From the NCBI GenBank assembly GCA_937915285.1, contig CALDNG010000272.1, positions 1-8,115 on the forward strand: a DNA stretch of 8,115 nucleotides, read 5' to 3'. The position numbers and the translations under genes are program-made. The notes below the pieces were generated by a model. That model saw only the letters and a list, made by a program, of their open reading frames with translations, was not told the origin of the DNA and ran no database searches. Shown in pieces: positions 1 to 5,485 of this stretch. Position 1 is the stretch's first letter, and every line of letters starts with the position of its first letter. This DNA comes from an uncultured Desulfomonile sp. (lineage in GTDB: Bacteria > Desulfobacterota > Desulfomonilia > Desulfomonilales > Desulfomonilaceae).

Positions 1-328
1 GGGTTTTTTCCTCGGGCTTGTCAGTCCTGGCCCAGGAACGAAGTGTGAACCTCATATCAGTGAAAGGGGCTGCGCCCCTCTCGAGGGAGCTGTTAACCCT
101 CTCAAGGAGCTTCAATCTTATCGCGGACAACTCGCTCATCCATACCGCTGAATCCACTATGATGAAGATAGTATCGGCAGAAATTCTGTCGACCCTGGCA
201 TGCGATGCAATCACGGAGTCCACTAGTTTTGGCCACCGGTGAATGACTGAATGTCGTGATATCGCCTTGTTAAGGCCCATTGCTCCCAGAGCCTTGCGCA
301 GCGATTGTGACAGAGGTTTAGGATCCAT
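1..328 (-). CDS. dciA: DciA-family (DUF721) replicative helicase loader, C-terminal part cut by window edge
   Basis: The first 109 residues are present and the gene runs off the left edge. The pattern is that of DUF721: an N-terminal helix with a Leu-Gly turn (about residues 5-20), then HRWPKLV (W32, P33), then a beta segment leading to SAVWMSEL (about 60-67), a helix LKLLERVNSS, and a hydrophobic strand MRFTLRSW. In characterised bacteria DciA binds the DnaB helicase and helps load it at the origin. It replaces DnaC/DnaI where those are absent, and acts in the cytoplasm. The ATG at 328-326 is the likely start, because a TGA lies in frame a few codons upstream with no other start between. No strong ribosome binding site is visible, and the gene lies 39 bases after mogA, so it may rely on mogA translation. 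The family call is confident; the symbol rests on family membership only. Confidence 0.8.
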   Translation of the reverse strand, partial: MDPKPLSQSLRKALGAMGLNKAISRHSVIHRWPKLVDSVIASHARVDRISADTIFIIVDSAVWMSELSAIRLKLLERVNSSLERGAAPFTDMRFTLRSWARTDKPEEKT

Positions 329-367
329 GGGATAACTCGATCAAAGCTAGTATTTGAGATAATATAA

Positions 368-859
368 TTAATTCTGGGCGCAATCGGAAGGGTCGCCCTG
401 AATTTTAGCTATGGCGTGAGGAATTGCGGGGAGCACAGCCTCGAGGTTTTCTATGGCGCCTTTCGGGCTTCCTGGCAGGTTAATGATAAGAGTGCGTCCT
501 CTGACGCCGGCTACAGCCCGACTTATCATGGCGTGAGGAGTTTTGCCCATGCTGACGGCCCTCATCACCTCGGCCATTCCCGGGATCAGCCTGGTTAAGA
601 CCTCAGTTGTGGCTTCAGGCGTGACATCACGCGGGGATACACCTGTACCGCCCGTTGTCAGAATCAAATCAAGCGCTTCCATGTCGGCCCATTGTATAAG
701 GACTTCACGGATTCGTTGCACTTCATCCGGAACTACGGCCGAGATACTGACTGTCAATCCGGCGCCGGCAAGTCTTGATTCGAGCGCCGGCCCGGATGCG
801 TCAGATCGTGATCCTGCTGAAGAGCGATCACTAACAGTGAGAATTCCCACACGCGGCAT
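368..859 (-). CDS. mogA: Molybdopterin adenylyltransferase, MogA/MoaB family
   Basis: This 163-residue protein has the full set of MogA/MoaB motifs. The N-terminal strand RVGILTVSDR occupies residues 3-12. The nucleotide and molybdopterin loop TTGGTG is at 68-73, followed by PRDVTPEA at 76-83 with the conserved Asp78, and NLPGSPKG is at 127-134. Family members adenylate molybdopterin with Mg-ATP, making the intermediate into which MoeA inserts molybdate or tungstate. The cytosolic product feeds Mo/W enzymes such as formate dehydrogenases. Length matches the short stand-alone members of the family. The start lies inside the 3' end of speH (29-base overlap), with only a weak, distant AGGAG upstream, so translational coupling to speH is likely. 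The sequence cannot separate MogA from MoaB-type enzymes with certainty, and no other cofactor gene is in the window. Confidence 0.9.
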   Translation of the reverse strand: MPRVGILTVSDRSSAGSRSDASGPALESRLAGAGLTVSISAVVPDEVQRIREVLIQWADMEALDLILTTGGTGVSPRDVTPEATTEVLTRLIPGMAEVMRAVSMGKTPHAMISRAVAGVRGRTLIINLPGSPKGAIENLEAVLPAIPHAIAKIQGDPSDCAQN

Positions 860-1247
860 GAGGTATGAACCTTGGCTCCTGGTTTTCTTCTTCGCTGGAT
901 GATGGTAATCCCCGATGGAAGTCTCTAACCTGCATGTCCTGGGCTTCCAGTTCCTGCCTTAAAAAGCCGGCAGCCTTCCATGGGTCGACCTTTGTCCCAC
1001 AAGTAAAAATGTCAATGGCCGCGTAGCCGTATTCCGGCCAGGTGTGAATGGTTAAATGAGATTCAGCGATAACTACGACACCGGAAACACCCTGTGGGTT
1101 AAAGTCCTGGAAAGCGGTCTTTAGCACGGTGGCGCCGGCGACTTCAGCGCCATGGGCCATAATCTTCTCCAGGTAGTCCATGTTATCCAACTTTTGCGCA
1201 TTGCATGAGCAGAGCTCGATCAGAAGATGAATTCCTAAAGCCTTCAT
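831..1247 (-). CDS. speH: S-adenosylmethionine decarboxylase proenzyme, SpeH type
   Basis: This 138-residue pyruvoyl enzyme decarboxylates S-adenosylmethionine to supply aminopropyl groups for spermidine. It self-cleaves at Glu62-Ser63 in the segment VVIAESHLTIHTWPEYG, turning Ser63 into the pyruvoyl cofactor. His68 and Cys83 (FTCG) fall exactly where the small bacterial and archaeal class has its processing and catalytic residues. The count fits that class only if translation starts at the ATG at 1247-1245. That ATG is preceded by GGGGG with a 6-base gap, while the ATG two codons earlier is too close to it and the longer open frame to 1310 lacks a site. The C-terminus carries an acidic, low-complexity tail (SSSEEENQE) followed by two Cys. 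That tail overlaps mogA. No spermidine synthase gene is in the window. Confidence 0.93.
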   Translation of the reverse strand: MKALGIHLLIELCSCNAQKLDNMDYLEKIMAHGAEVAGATVLKTAFQDFNPQGVSGVVVIAESHLTIHTWPEYGYAAIDIFTCGTKVDPWKAAGFLRQELEAQDMQVRDFHRGLPSSSEEENQEPRFIPHAACGNSHC

Positions 1248-1262
1248 CGTCATCCCCCGTAC

Positions 1263-1312
1263 CGAGTGGGCAAAAAAGCCGCTCGTATATAAAGCAAGGG
1301 TATAAGACACAA
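1263..1312 (-). promoter_or_regulatory. Candidate speH promoter and short leader hairpin
   Basis: Reading leftward there is a TTGTGT (1312-1307), a 15-base spacer and a TATATA (1291-1286), a possible but short-spaced sigma70 promoter. A hairpin follows at 1285-1263: CGAG and CTCG arms enclose GGC/GCC around a run of six T on the minus strand. It ends about ten bases before the GGGGG ribosome binding site of speH. If transcription starts from this TATATA the hairpin would be cut into. The hairpin is therefore meaningful only for transcripts from further upstream. The two elements are alternatives and neither is certain. Confidence 0.3.
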
Positions 1313-1366
1313 TCCCCGTGAGCCGGTTGAACTATCCCAACCGCAAACGGCGCTACTACTTCAGTT

Positions 1367-1471
1367 CTCGGCTGTTAAGGTAAATCTGGGTGTGATTTCC
1401 CCGGCTGCCGAAAGCCGAAACCCGAGAGGATTTTATCCTCCCAAACCGAGCAGTATTAAGGTTTCAACCTT
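1367..1471 (-). ncRNA. Possible structured leader RNA upstream of speH (unknown class)
   Basis: Three local hairpins lie close together. CGGCT/AGCCG (1402-1406 with 1413-1417) has a 6-base loop. GAGGAT/ATCCTC (1426-1431 with 1435-1440) has a 3-base loop. AAGGT/ACCTT (1458-1462 with 1467-1471) has a 4-base loop. CTCGG at 1367-1371 can pair with CCGAG at 1446-1450, enclosing the first two like a multi-branch junction. No Rfam class was recognised: key bases of SAM-I, cobalamin, TPP, glycine, THF, c-di-GMP-I and guanidine-I riboswitches were looked for and not seen. The minus strand is chosen only because speH lies downstream on it; the helices are nearly symmetric and a plus-strand RNA is possible. 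Confidence 0.25.
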
Positions 1472-1768
1472 GAGAGGAGGAAACATAAAGTCTCCCCACT
1501 CAGGCCAACCCCTCCATTAAAAGAATTTTCAGATACTGATGCAGAAGAACAGAACGCAATCGTTGGACCGGGGAAGGATAACCTGTTCCGACCTGACACA
1601 AAGAAGTGATTTGAAGACAAAATCCGGTTCATTTCAACGTCCTGATGATGTGCTTACAAAGATATCTTAAACCATATTTCTTGCCTTTAACATGTGTCAC
1701 TTGTCAAGCAAAAAAGATTCCGTTTACAAAAAAGTTTTTGGGGTTTAGTCGGGAAATTCCAGTGTCAT

Positions 1769-1792
1769 GAAAACCCATTCAAAAAGGTTTTC
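1769..1792 (-). terminator. Possible terminator after the PrsW-like gene
   Basis: GAAAACC (1769-1775) and GGTTTTC (1786-1792) form a perfect 7-base inverted repeat with a 10-base loop, 2 bases past the stop codon of the protease gene. It is AT-rich and has no T tract directly after it on the minus strand; a run of six T comes about 35 bases further. Termination would be weak at best. Confidence 0.3.
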
Positions 1793-1794
1793 CT

Positions 1795-2673
1795 TCATGT
1801 CTGCCAAGAATTACATGGGGTGATGTGGGCGCCGCAAACGCTACATTTTGATTCCCCCATACCAAGCGGCGACCTGCATTGCCCGCAGTAGCGCTGGGAG
1901 TCATAATCAATTTCCTTGACCCTGGCCCCGCACCTTCGGCAATCGGGCTCACATTCCGGTGTGTATGCCGAGCAGTTAGGGCACAAAATTATTGGGCCTG
2001 AATCCATGGCTGGATATGGATACGCGTTTCTCAGTTTACGGATTCTTACCCATGTGGCCCAGAGCATGATGACTAGCAGTGGCGCCAGGGTAAATTTAGC
2101 GTATTGCGGTGATAGCGCAACCAGAAAATTGTATGTGCCGTGGAAAATTATCGACAGCGCAAGACCTGAAGCCACGCATGATATTTCACCCTGTGAGTTG
2201 AACCTGGCCATTCCCATTGAGTATCCCCACATAGCGGAGAACATCATGTGCGCAGGGGTTGCGTAGAAAAGCCTCGAATACCATATCTCATGCCCCAGCC
2301 TGCTAAGGTATAGCGCGTTTTCAACGGAAGCAAATCCAAGTCCGGCCGTCATGGCGAATAGCATCCCGTCCGCGGGGGTCCGGAAATCGGACCTACGGTA
2401 TATGGATATCCATACTGCGGCCAGCTTGAAGAATTCTTCGATAGGGGCAACCAGCAGAAAACTGACCAGGGTCGAGTCAACCAGGGTTTCCTGGCGCAAT
2501 TGGGCCCCGGTCAGATTCTCAACCAGATTTGCAGGTATGGTGCAAAACATCCCATAAACAAATACGCGGGCCACATTGTCAAATGTCCCCCCTCCGATGG
2601 GGCCCCTGGCAAGAAAAAAAACCAGCCACGCCAGTCCTGGCATCAGACCGATTACAGGTAACGCTAGTTCCAG
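1795..2673 (-). CDS. PrsW-family intramembrane metalloprotease with two C-terminal zinc ribbons
   Basis: This predicted polytopic membrane protein carries the motifs of the PrsW family, relatives of CAAX proteases. With residues counted from the ATG at 2643 they are PIEEFFK (67-73), SVENALYL (106-113), PAHMMFSAMWGY (130-141, H132) and HGTYNF (168-173, H168). The Glu and His residues lie in or near membrane helices and would bind the catalytic zinc. Bacillus PrsW cleaves the anti-sigma factor RsiW; no anti-sigma gene is here and the substrate is unknown. The cytoplasmic tail (about 215-282) holds two zinc ribbons: CPNC with CRRC, and CGQC with CSVC. The ATG start would cut into the first hydrophobic segment. 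A CTG at 2673-2671, preceded by AGAGGT with a 6-base gap, gives 292 residues with an N-terminus like LALPVIGLMPGLAWLVFFLARG in spirit with other PrsW proteins, so it is preferred here. No ATG, GTG or TTG lies between it and the upstream stop. Confidence 0.82.
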   Translation of the reverse strand: MELALPVIGLMPGLAWLVFFLARGPIGGGTFDNVARVFVYGMFCTIPANLVENLTGAQLRQETLVDSTLVSFLLVAPIEEFFKLAAVWISIYRRSDFRTPADGMLFAMTAGLGFASVENALYLSRLGHEIWYSRLFYATPAHMMFSAMWGYSMGMARFNSQGEISCVASGLALSIIFHGTYNFLVALSPQYAKFTLAPLLVIMLWATWVRIRKLRNAYPYPAMDSGPIILCPNCSAYTPECEPDCRRCGARVKEIDYDSQRYCGQCRSPLGMGESKCSVCGAHITPCNSWQT

Positions 2674-2679
2674 TTCGGC

Positions 2680-2685
2680 ACCTCT
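2680..2685 (-). promoter_or_regulatory. Ribosome binding site supporting a CTG start of the PrsW-like gene
   Basis: AGAGGT on the minus strand sits 6 bases before CTG (2673-2671). The ATG ten codons further in has no comparable site, because the bases before it read GTAATCGGTCTG. This is the main reason for extending the protein. Confidence 0.45.
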
Positions 2686-2688
2686 TGT

Positions 2689-2724
2689 TTGACATTATGC
2701 GCATGACCGTATATCACGGAATTT
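2689..2724 (+). promoter_or_regulatory. Predicted sigma70-type promoter of the OppF/DppF-like gene
   Basis: A perfect TTGACA (2689-2694) is followed by a 17-base spacer and TATCAC (2712-2717, four of six consensus bases), with a likely transcription start near 2724. The inverted repeat ACCGTA (2706-2711) / TACGGT (2724-2729), with a 12-base gap, covers the -10 region and start of this promoter and lies within the divergent protease promoter. It is placed like an operator. Confidence 0.5.
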
Positions 2725-2736
2725 ACGGTTGTCCAA
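2701..2736 (-). promoter_or_regulatory. Predicted sigma70-type promoter of the PrsW-like gene
   Basis: On the minus strand a TTGGAC -35 box (2736-2731) is followed by an exactly 17-base spacer and a TATACG -10 box (2713-2708). Transcription would start near 2701. That leaves a leader of about 28 bases before the CTG at 2673, with AGAGGT (2685-2680) inside it. The -10 box overlaps the divergent promoter of the ABC ATPase gene. Confidence 0.5.
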
Positions 2737-2765
2737 CAGGACAGGCAGGACACAGGAGCTTCATT

Positions 2766-3773
2766 TTGAATCGGAATGCCTTAGCAGACACTAAAAATGG
2801 CGTGGCTGAAAATGAATTGGTTCGAGTTGAGGACGTTTACAAACATTACTCGGTAGCCAAAAGCTTTTTTCAGAGTGGGGAACTGAAGGTTCATGCGGTA
2901 GACGGTGTCAGTCTTTCAATTTTTGACGGTGAGACCCTTGGACTGGTTGGGGAATCCGGTTGTGGCAAATCGACCCTTGGCAAACTGATACTTCGTCTGG
3001 AAAAACCCACGAGCGGTCGCATATTTTTTGGGAATGAGGACATAGCTAATTTATCAGGCCGCGATTTGAAGGGTATCCGGAAAAAGATGCAGGTCATCTT
3101 CCAGGATCCGTACTCGTCACTGAATCCCAGAAGAAACGTGAAAAACGCCATCATGGAACCGCTCGTGATCCATGACATCGGAAACAGGCAGGAACGCTCT
3201 CAGAAAGTATACGAACTGATGGAGGAAGTCGGTCTGCGAAAGGAACAGGCTCTCCGATATCCTCACGAATTCTCTGGTGGACAGAGGCAACGTATAGGGA
3301 TAGCCAGGGCGCTCGCTCTGAACCCGAGGCTTATTATTGCTGATGAGCCGGTGTCAGCGCTGGATGTGTCGATTCGCTCACAGGTTCTGAATCTAATGAA
3401 AGACCTTCAGGACAAATATGCCCTCTCCTACCTTTTCATTTCGCATGACCTGTCAGTTGTTGAATACATATCAGACCGCATAGCGGTGATGTATCTGGGC
3501 AAGATAGTAGAAATAGGCCCTAAAACGCTTGTTTATGATTCCCCGTCCCATCCTTACACTGAAGCCCTGCTCAGTTCGGCCCCTGTTCCTGACCCATCGG
3601 CCAGGAGCAGAAGAATTGTGCTGCGTGGCGATGTTCCGAGCCCCATGGCGCCCCCCGCAGGGTGCAGATTCCACACACGGTGCCCTATCAAGGTGGATAT
3701 ATGTTCGGAACTGGAACCTCAACTGAAGGAAACTGATCCAGGACGTCTAACAGCCTGCCACCTGCGCGCTTGA
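2766..3773 (+). CDS. Oligopeptide/dipeptide-type ABC transporter ATPase (OppF/DppF-like)
   Basis: This 335-residue cytoplasmic ATPase would power uptake of peptides or other solutes through an Opp/Dpp-type permease. It has Walker A GESGCGKST (62-70), Q-loop QDPYSSLNPR (113-122), signature FSGGQRQRIGIARAL (169-183), Walker B LIIADEP (189-195), D-loop SALD (197-200) and switch His227 (SHDLS). The oligopeptide-family C-terminal region starts at HPYTEALLSS (262-271). It has Cys300, Cys306, Cys313 and Cys331, a spacing like the four cysteines reported to hold an iron-sulfur cluster in some Dpp ATPases. LNPRR in the Q-loop region favours the F over the D subunit. The start is TTG at 2766, with AGGAG 7 bases before it. 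The open frame continues upstream to 2529, but that part is the antisense of the protease gene and would give a non-homologous extension. No partner D ATPase, permease or binding protein is present, so it is an orphan here. Confidence 0.9.
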   Translation: MNRNALADTKNGVAENELVRVEDVYKHYSVAKSFFQSGELKVHAVDGVSLSIFDGETLGLVGESGCGKSTLGKLILRLEKPTSGRIFFGNEDIANLSGRDLKGIRKKMQVIFQDPYSSLNPRRNVKNAIMEPLVIHDIGNRQERSQKVYELMEEVGLRKEQALRYPHEFSGGQRQRIGIARALALNPRLIIADEPVSALDVSIRSQVLNLMKDLQDKYALSYLFISHDLSVVEYISDRIAVMYLGKIVEIGPKTLVYDSPSHPYTEALLSSAPVPDPSARSRRIVLRGDVPSPMAPPAGCRFHTRCPIKVDICSELEPQLKETDPGRLTACHLRA

Positions 3774-4045
3774 CGCAGTCAGTGAAGGATCGACGTAATA
3801 CTGCTTAACTCCATGAGCAGGAGTGTGAAGCGTCGCGAAAAACCGCAACAAGCGTCTATAGTGGGACTATTTCCTCACACATGGGATCCTCTTTTTCAAA
3901 TAGTGTCAACTAATTGCATTCCTATTACCCTAACGGTCTTCCAGAACTTGCAAAAAGTTGTTAAATGTGATGAACATAACGCGTCTAGAGCTGCCTCGAC
4001 AGTTACGATCCCGATCAATCAATTACCGGTCCGGAAAATTCCCGA
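3774..4045. other. Intergenic region between the ABC ATPase gene and cdaA
   Basis: This 272-base stretch contains a plus-strand open frame of 96 codons from 3813 that enters the cdaA start out of frame. It has no recognisable domain and no ribosome binding site, so it is not called. TTGACG (3770-3775) and TAATAC (3796-3801) resemble promoter boxes, but their 20-base spacing is too long. No hairpin with a T tract was found after the ATPase gene. The cdaA promoter is expected here but cannot be pinned down. Confidence 0.4.
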
Positions 4046-5485
4046 ATGCAGAACTTACGAGAGATATTTGAATCGCTCACAGCAGTCAATTTCATTGACA
4101 TAGGTCTGATAGCGCTTCTGGTGTATTTTTTCGTTGTCTGGTTCAAGGGGCCGAGGTCGTTACAAATTATTGGTTCCATTTTCGGAATCGGCGTCTTTTA
4201 TTTTACAGCGATAAAGTTAGGGCTGATTCTCACTTCTTCCCTTTTTCAATACCTGTGGACGGCCATTATAGTGGTGATGGTAATTGTTTTTCAGCCCGAA
4301 ATCCGTCAGATGCTCGACCGTGCATCCCCATTGAGACGATTGATCTCGGGCAAGGGCCATGAGGTCAACAAGAGTCTACTGGAGGAGGTAGTCGATGCGG
4401 TGGTTGAGTTGGCCCGGGAGAAAACCGGCGCATTGATAGTTTTCCAGCGTGATGACGTTTTGGACAACCTGATACTCAAGGGGAAGGACCTTGACGGCAT
4501 TGTAACATCCGAGCTGATCGAGAGCCTCTTTCAGAAGAATTCACCTCTCCATGACGGAGCCATCCTGCTCCACAAACGTAGGATAGCGGCGGCTGGCTGC
4601 ATTTTACCTCTCTCTAGAGACGAAGACCTCAGCAGACGTTATGGAACAAGGCATAGGGCGGCCATTGGCATTACAGAGCGCTCTGACGCCGTATCCATAG
4701 TTGTGTCCGAGGAGCGTGGAGACGTTTCTCTGGTATGCGCCGGAAAGATTAATACGTTCAAGAAGAGGACGGAATTTATTTCAGCTCTCGAAAAACTGCT
4801 TGGTGACGGTCAGCTTAAGGAGGAATCGGAATCCTCCTCCAGTTTGAAGGAACTGATTTTATCGAACTGGCGCCTGAAGCTTCTGTCTCTGATCACGTCG
4901 GTTTTCCTCTGGCTCGTAATTGTGGGGCCACAGAAGTCGGAGCTGGGGATATCGGTTCCGATCCAGTACACAAAACTGCCCCTGGCTGTTGAGATCATAG
5001 GCCAATGGATGGATAGACTAGATGTGAGGGTGCGAGGGTCGGCATCCAGTCTGGACAGCCTTAGTCCCGGTTCGGTAAGGGCTGTTGTAGATTTGGGAAG
5101 GGTGCTGCCGGGTCTGAACTTCTTCAGAATCACCAGTGACAAAATTCAGGTTCCACCAGGAATCACCATAGCCCAGATAAGACCATCCGATCTACAGTTG
5201 AACATAGAAACAGCCTTGATAAGGCAGCTCAAGGTAGTCCCCACCATCGTTGGAGTCTTGCCTGAAAAATCAAAACTCATCGTTCAACCTGCGGAAGTCA
5301 AGATACGGGCGGGTCACGGAGATCTGAAGAAATTGACATCTGTGACCACAGATCCAGTAGGCATCGGAGAATTGCTGGCTAAAGAATCCGTCAAAGCCCC
5401 TGTAGTCGTGAAACCGGAGGGTTTGAGAATAGACTCGATTGATCCAATCCAGGTTACAGTCAAACTCGAGGCTGAAAAGAATTGA
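4046..5485 (+). CDS. cdaA: Membrane diadenylate cyclase CdaA fused to YbbR (CdaR-like) domains
   Basis: This 479-residue protein joins two parts that are separate genes in Bacillus. The N-terminal part has three membrane helices (about 17-34, 40-60 and 66-83) and a DisA_N/DAC domain. The domain carries the catalytic motifs DGA (170-172, in SPLHDGAILL) and RHR (202-204, in GTRHRAAIGI) and makes c-di-AMP from two ATP. After a Ser/Glu-rich linker (about 255-268) a fourth hydrophobic segment, LKLLSLITSVFLWLVIV (about 277-293), matches the N-terminal anchor of YbbR/CdaR proteins. Two YbbR-type beta modules follow, about 300-387 and 393-475, each with the strand pattern ending in LQLNIE or QVTVKLE. 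Known CdaR binds and regulates CdaA. The start ATG is the first that gives the usual N-terminus; only a weak GGA precedes it. The usual neighbour glmM is not in the window. The stop overlaps the next gene by 4 bases. Confidence 0.93.
   Translation: MQNLREIFESLTAVNFIDIGLIALLVYFFVVWFKGPRSLQIIGSIFGIGVFYFTAIKLGLILTSSLFQYLWTAIIVVMVIVFQPEIRQMLDRASPLRRLISGKGHEVNKSLLEEVVDAVVELAREKTGALIVFQRDDVLDNLILKGKDLDGIVTSELIESLFQKNSPLHDGAILLHKRRIAAAGCILPLSRDEDLSRRYGTRHRAAIGITERSDAVSIVVSEERGDVSLVCAGKINTFKKRTEFISALEKLLGDGQLKEESESSSSLKELILSNWRLKLLSLITSVFLWLVIVGPQKSELGISVPIQYTKLPLAVEIIGQWMDRLDVRVRGSASSLDSLSPGSVRAVVDLGRVLPGLNFFRITSDKIQVPPGITIAQIRPSDLQLNIETALIRQLKVVPTIVGVLPEKSKLIVQPAEVKIRAGHGDLKKLTSVTTDPVGIGELLAKESVKAPVVVKPEGLRIDSIDPIQVTVKLEAEKN

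Larger units (their letters stand above)
1248..1794. other. Gene-free stretch of about 550 bases between speH and the PrsW-like gene
   Basis: No open frame here shows recognisable protein features. The only long frames are the unsupported N-terminal extension of speH and a plus-strand frame that runs into the antisense of the protease gene. The speH-proximal end has a weak promoter and hairpin, 1367-1471 is rich in inverted repeats, and 1600-1790 is AT-rich with A and T runs. A perfect TTGACA read leftward near 1703-1708 lacks a convincing -10 box. The stretch is unusually long for this otherwise compact neighbourhood, which fits a long speH leader or an unrecognised small RNA. Confidence 0.5.

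Noticed and set aside
18..242. Plus-strand open frame of 74 codons at the left edge
   Set aside because: It is antisense to the DUF721/DciA frame, which shows clear family motifs; the plus-strand product shows none.
543..902. Plus-strand open frame of 119 codons
   Set aside because: It is the antisense of mogA, whose catalytic motifs are intact.
1248..1310. N-terminal extension of SpeH to residue 159
   Set aside because: It shifts the cleavage Ser away from position 63, lacks a ribosome binding site and covers the candidate promoter and hairpin.
1367..1471. Known riboswitch before speH
   Set aside because: Conserved core bases of SAM, cobalamin, TPP, glycine, THF, c-di-GMP and guanidine classes were looked for by eye and not found, so only an unclassified structure is proposed.
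1694..1891. Plus-strand open frame of 65 codons
   Set aside because: It has no ribosome binding site or recognisable domain, and its last third is antisense to the zinc-ribbon end of the protease gene.
2529..2765. Upstream extension of the ABC ATPase frame
   Set aside because: It lies antisense to the protease gene and across both predicted promoters, and would add 79 residues unlike the OppF/DppF N-terminus; TTG 2766 has a well-spaced AGGAG.
3770..3801. TTGACG and TAATAC as a promoter for cdaA
   Set aside because: The 20-base spacing is outside the usual range and the site is about 240 bases from the start codon.
3813..4103. Plus-strand open frame of 96 codons before cdaA
   Set aside because: No domain or binding site was seen, and it overlaps the start of cdaA out of frame by 58 bases.
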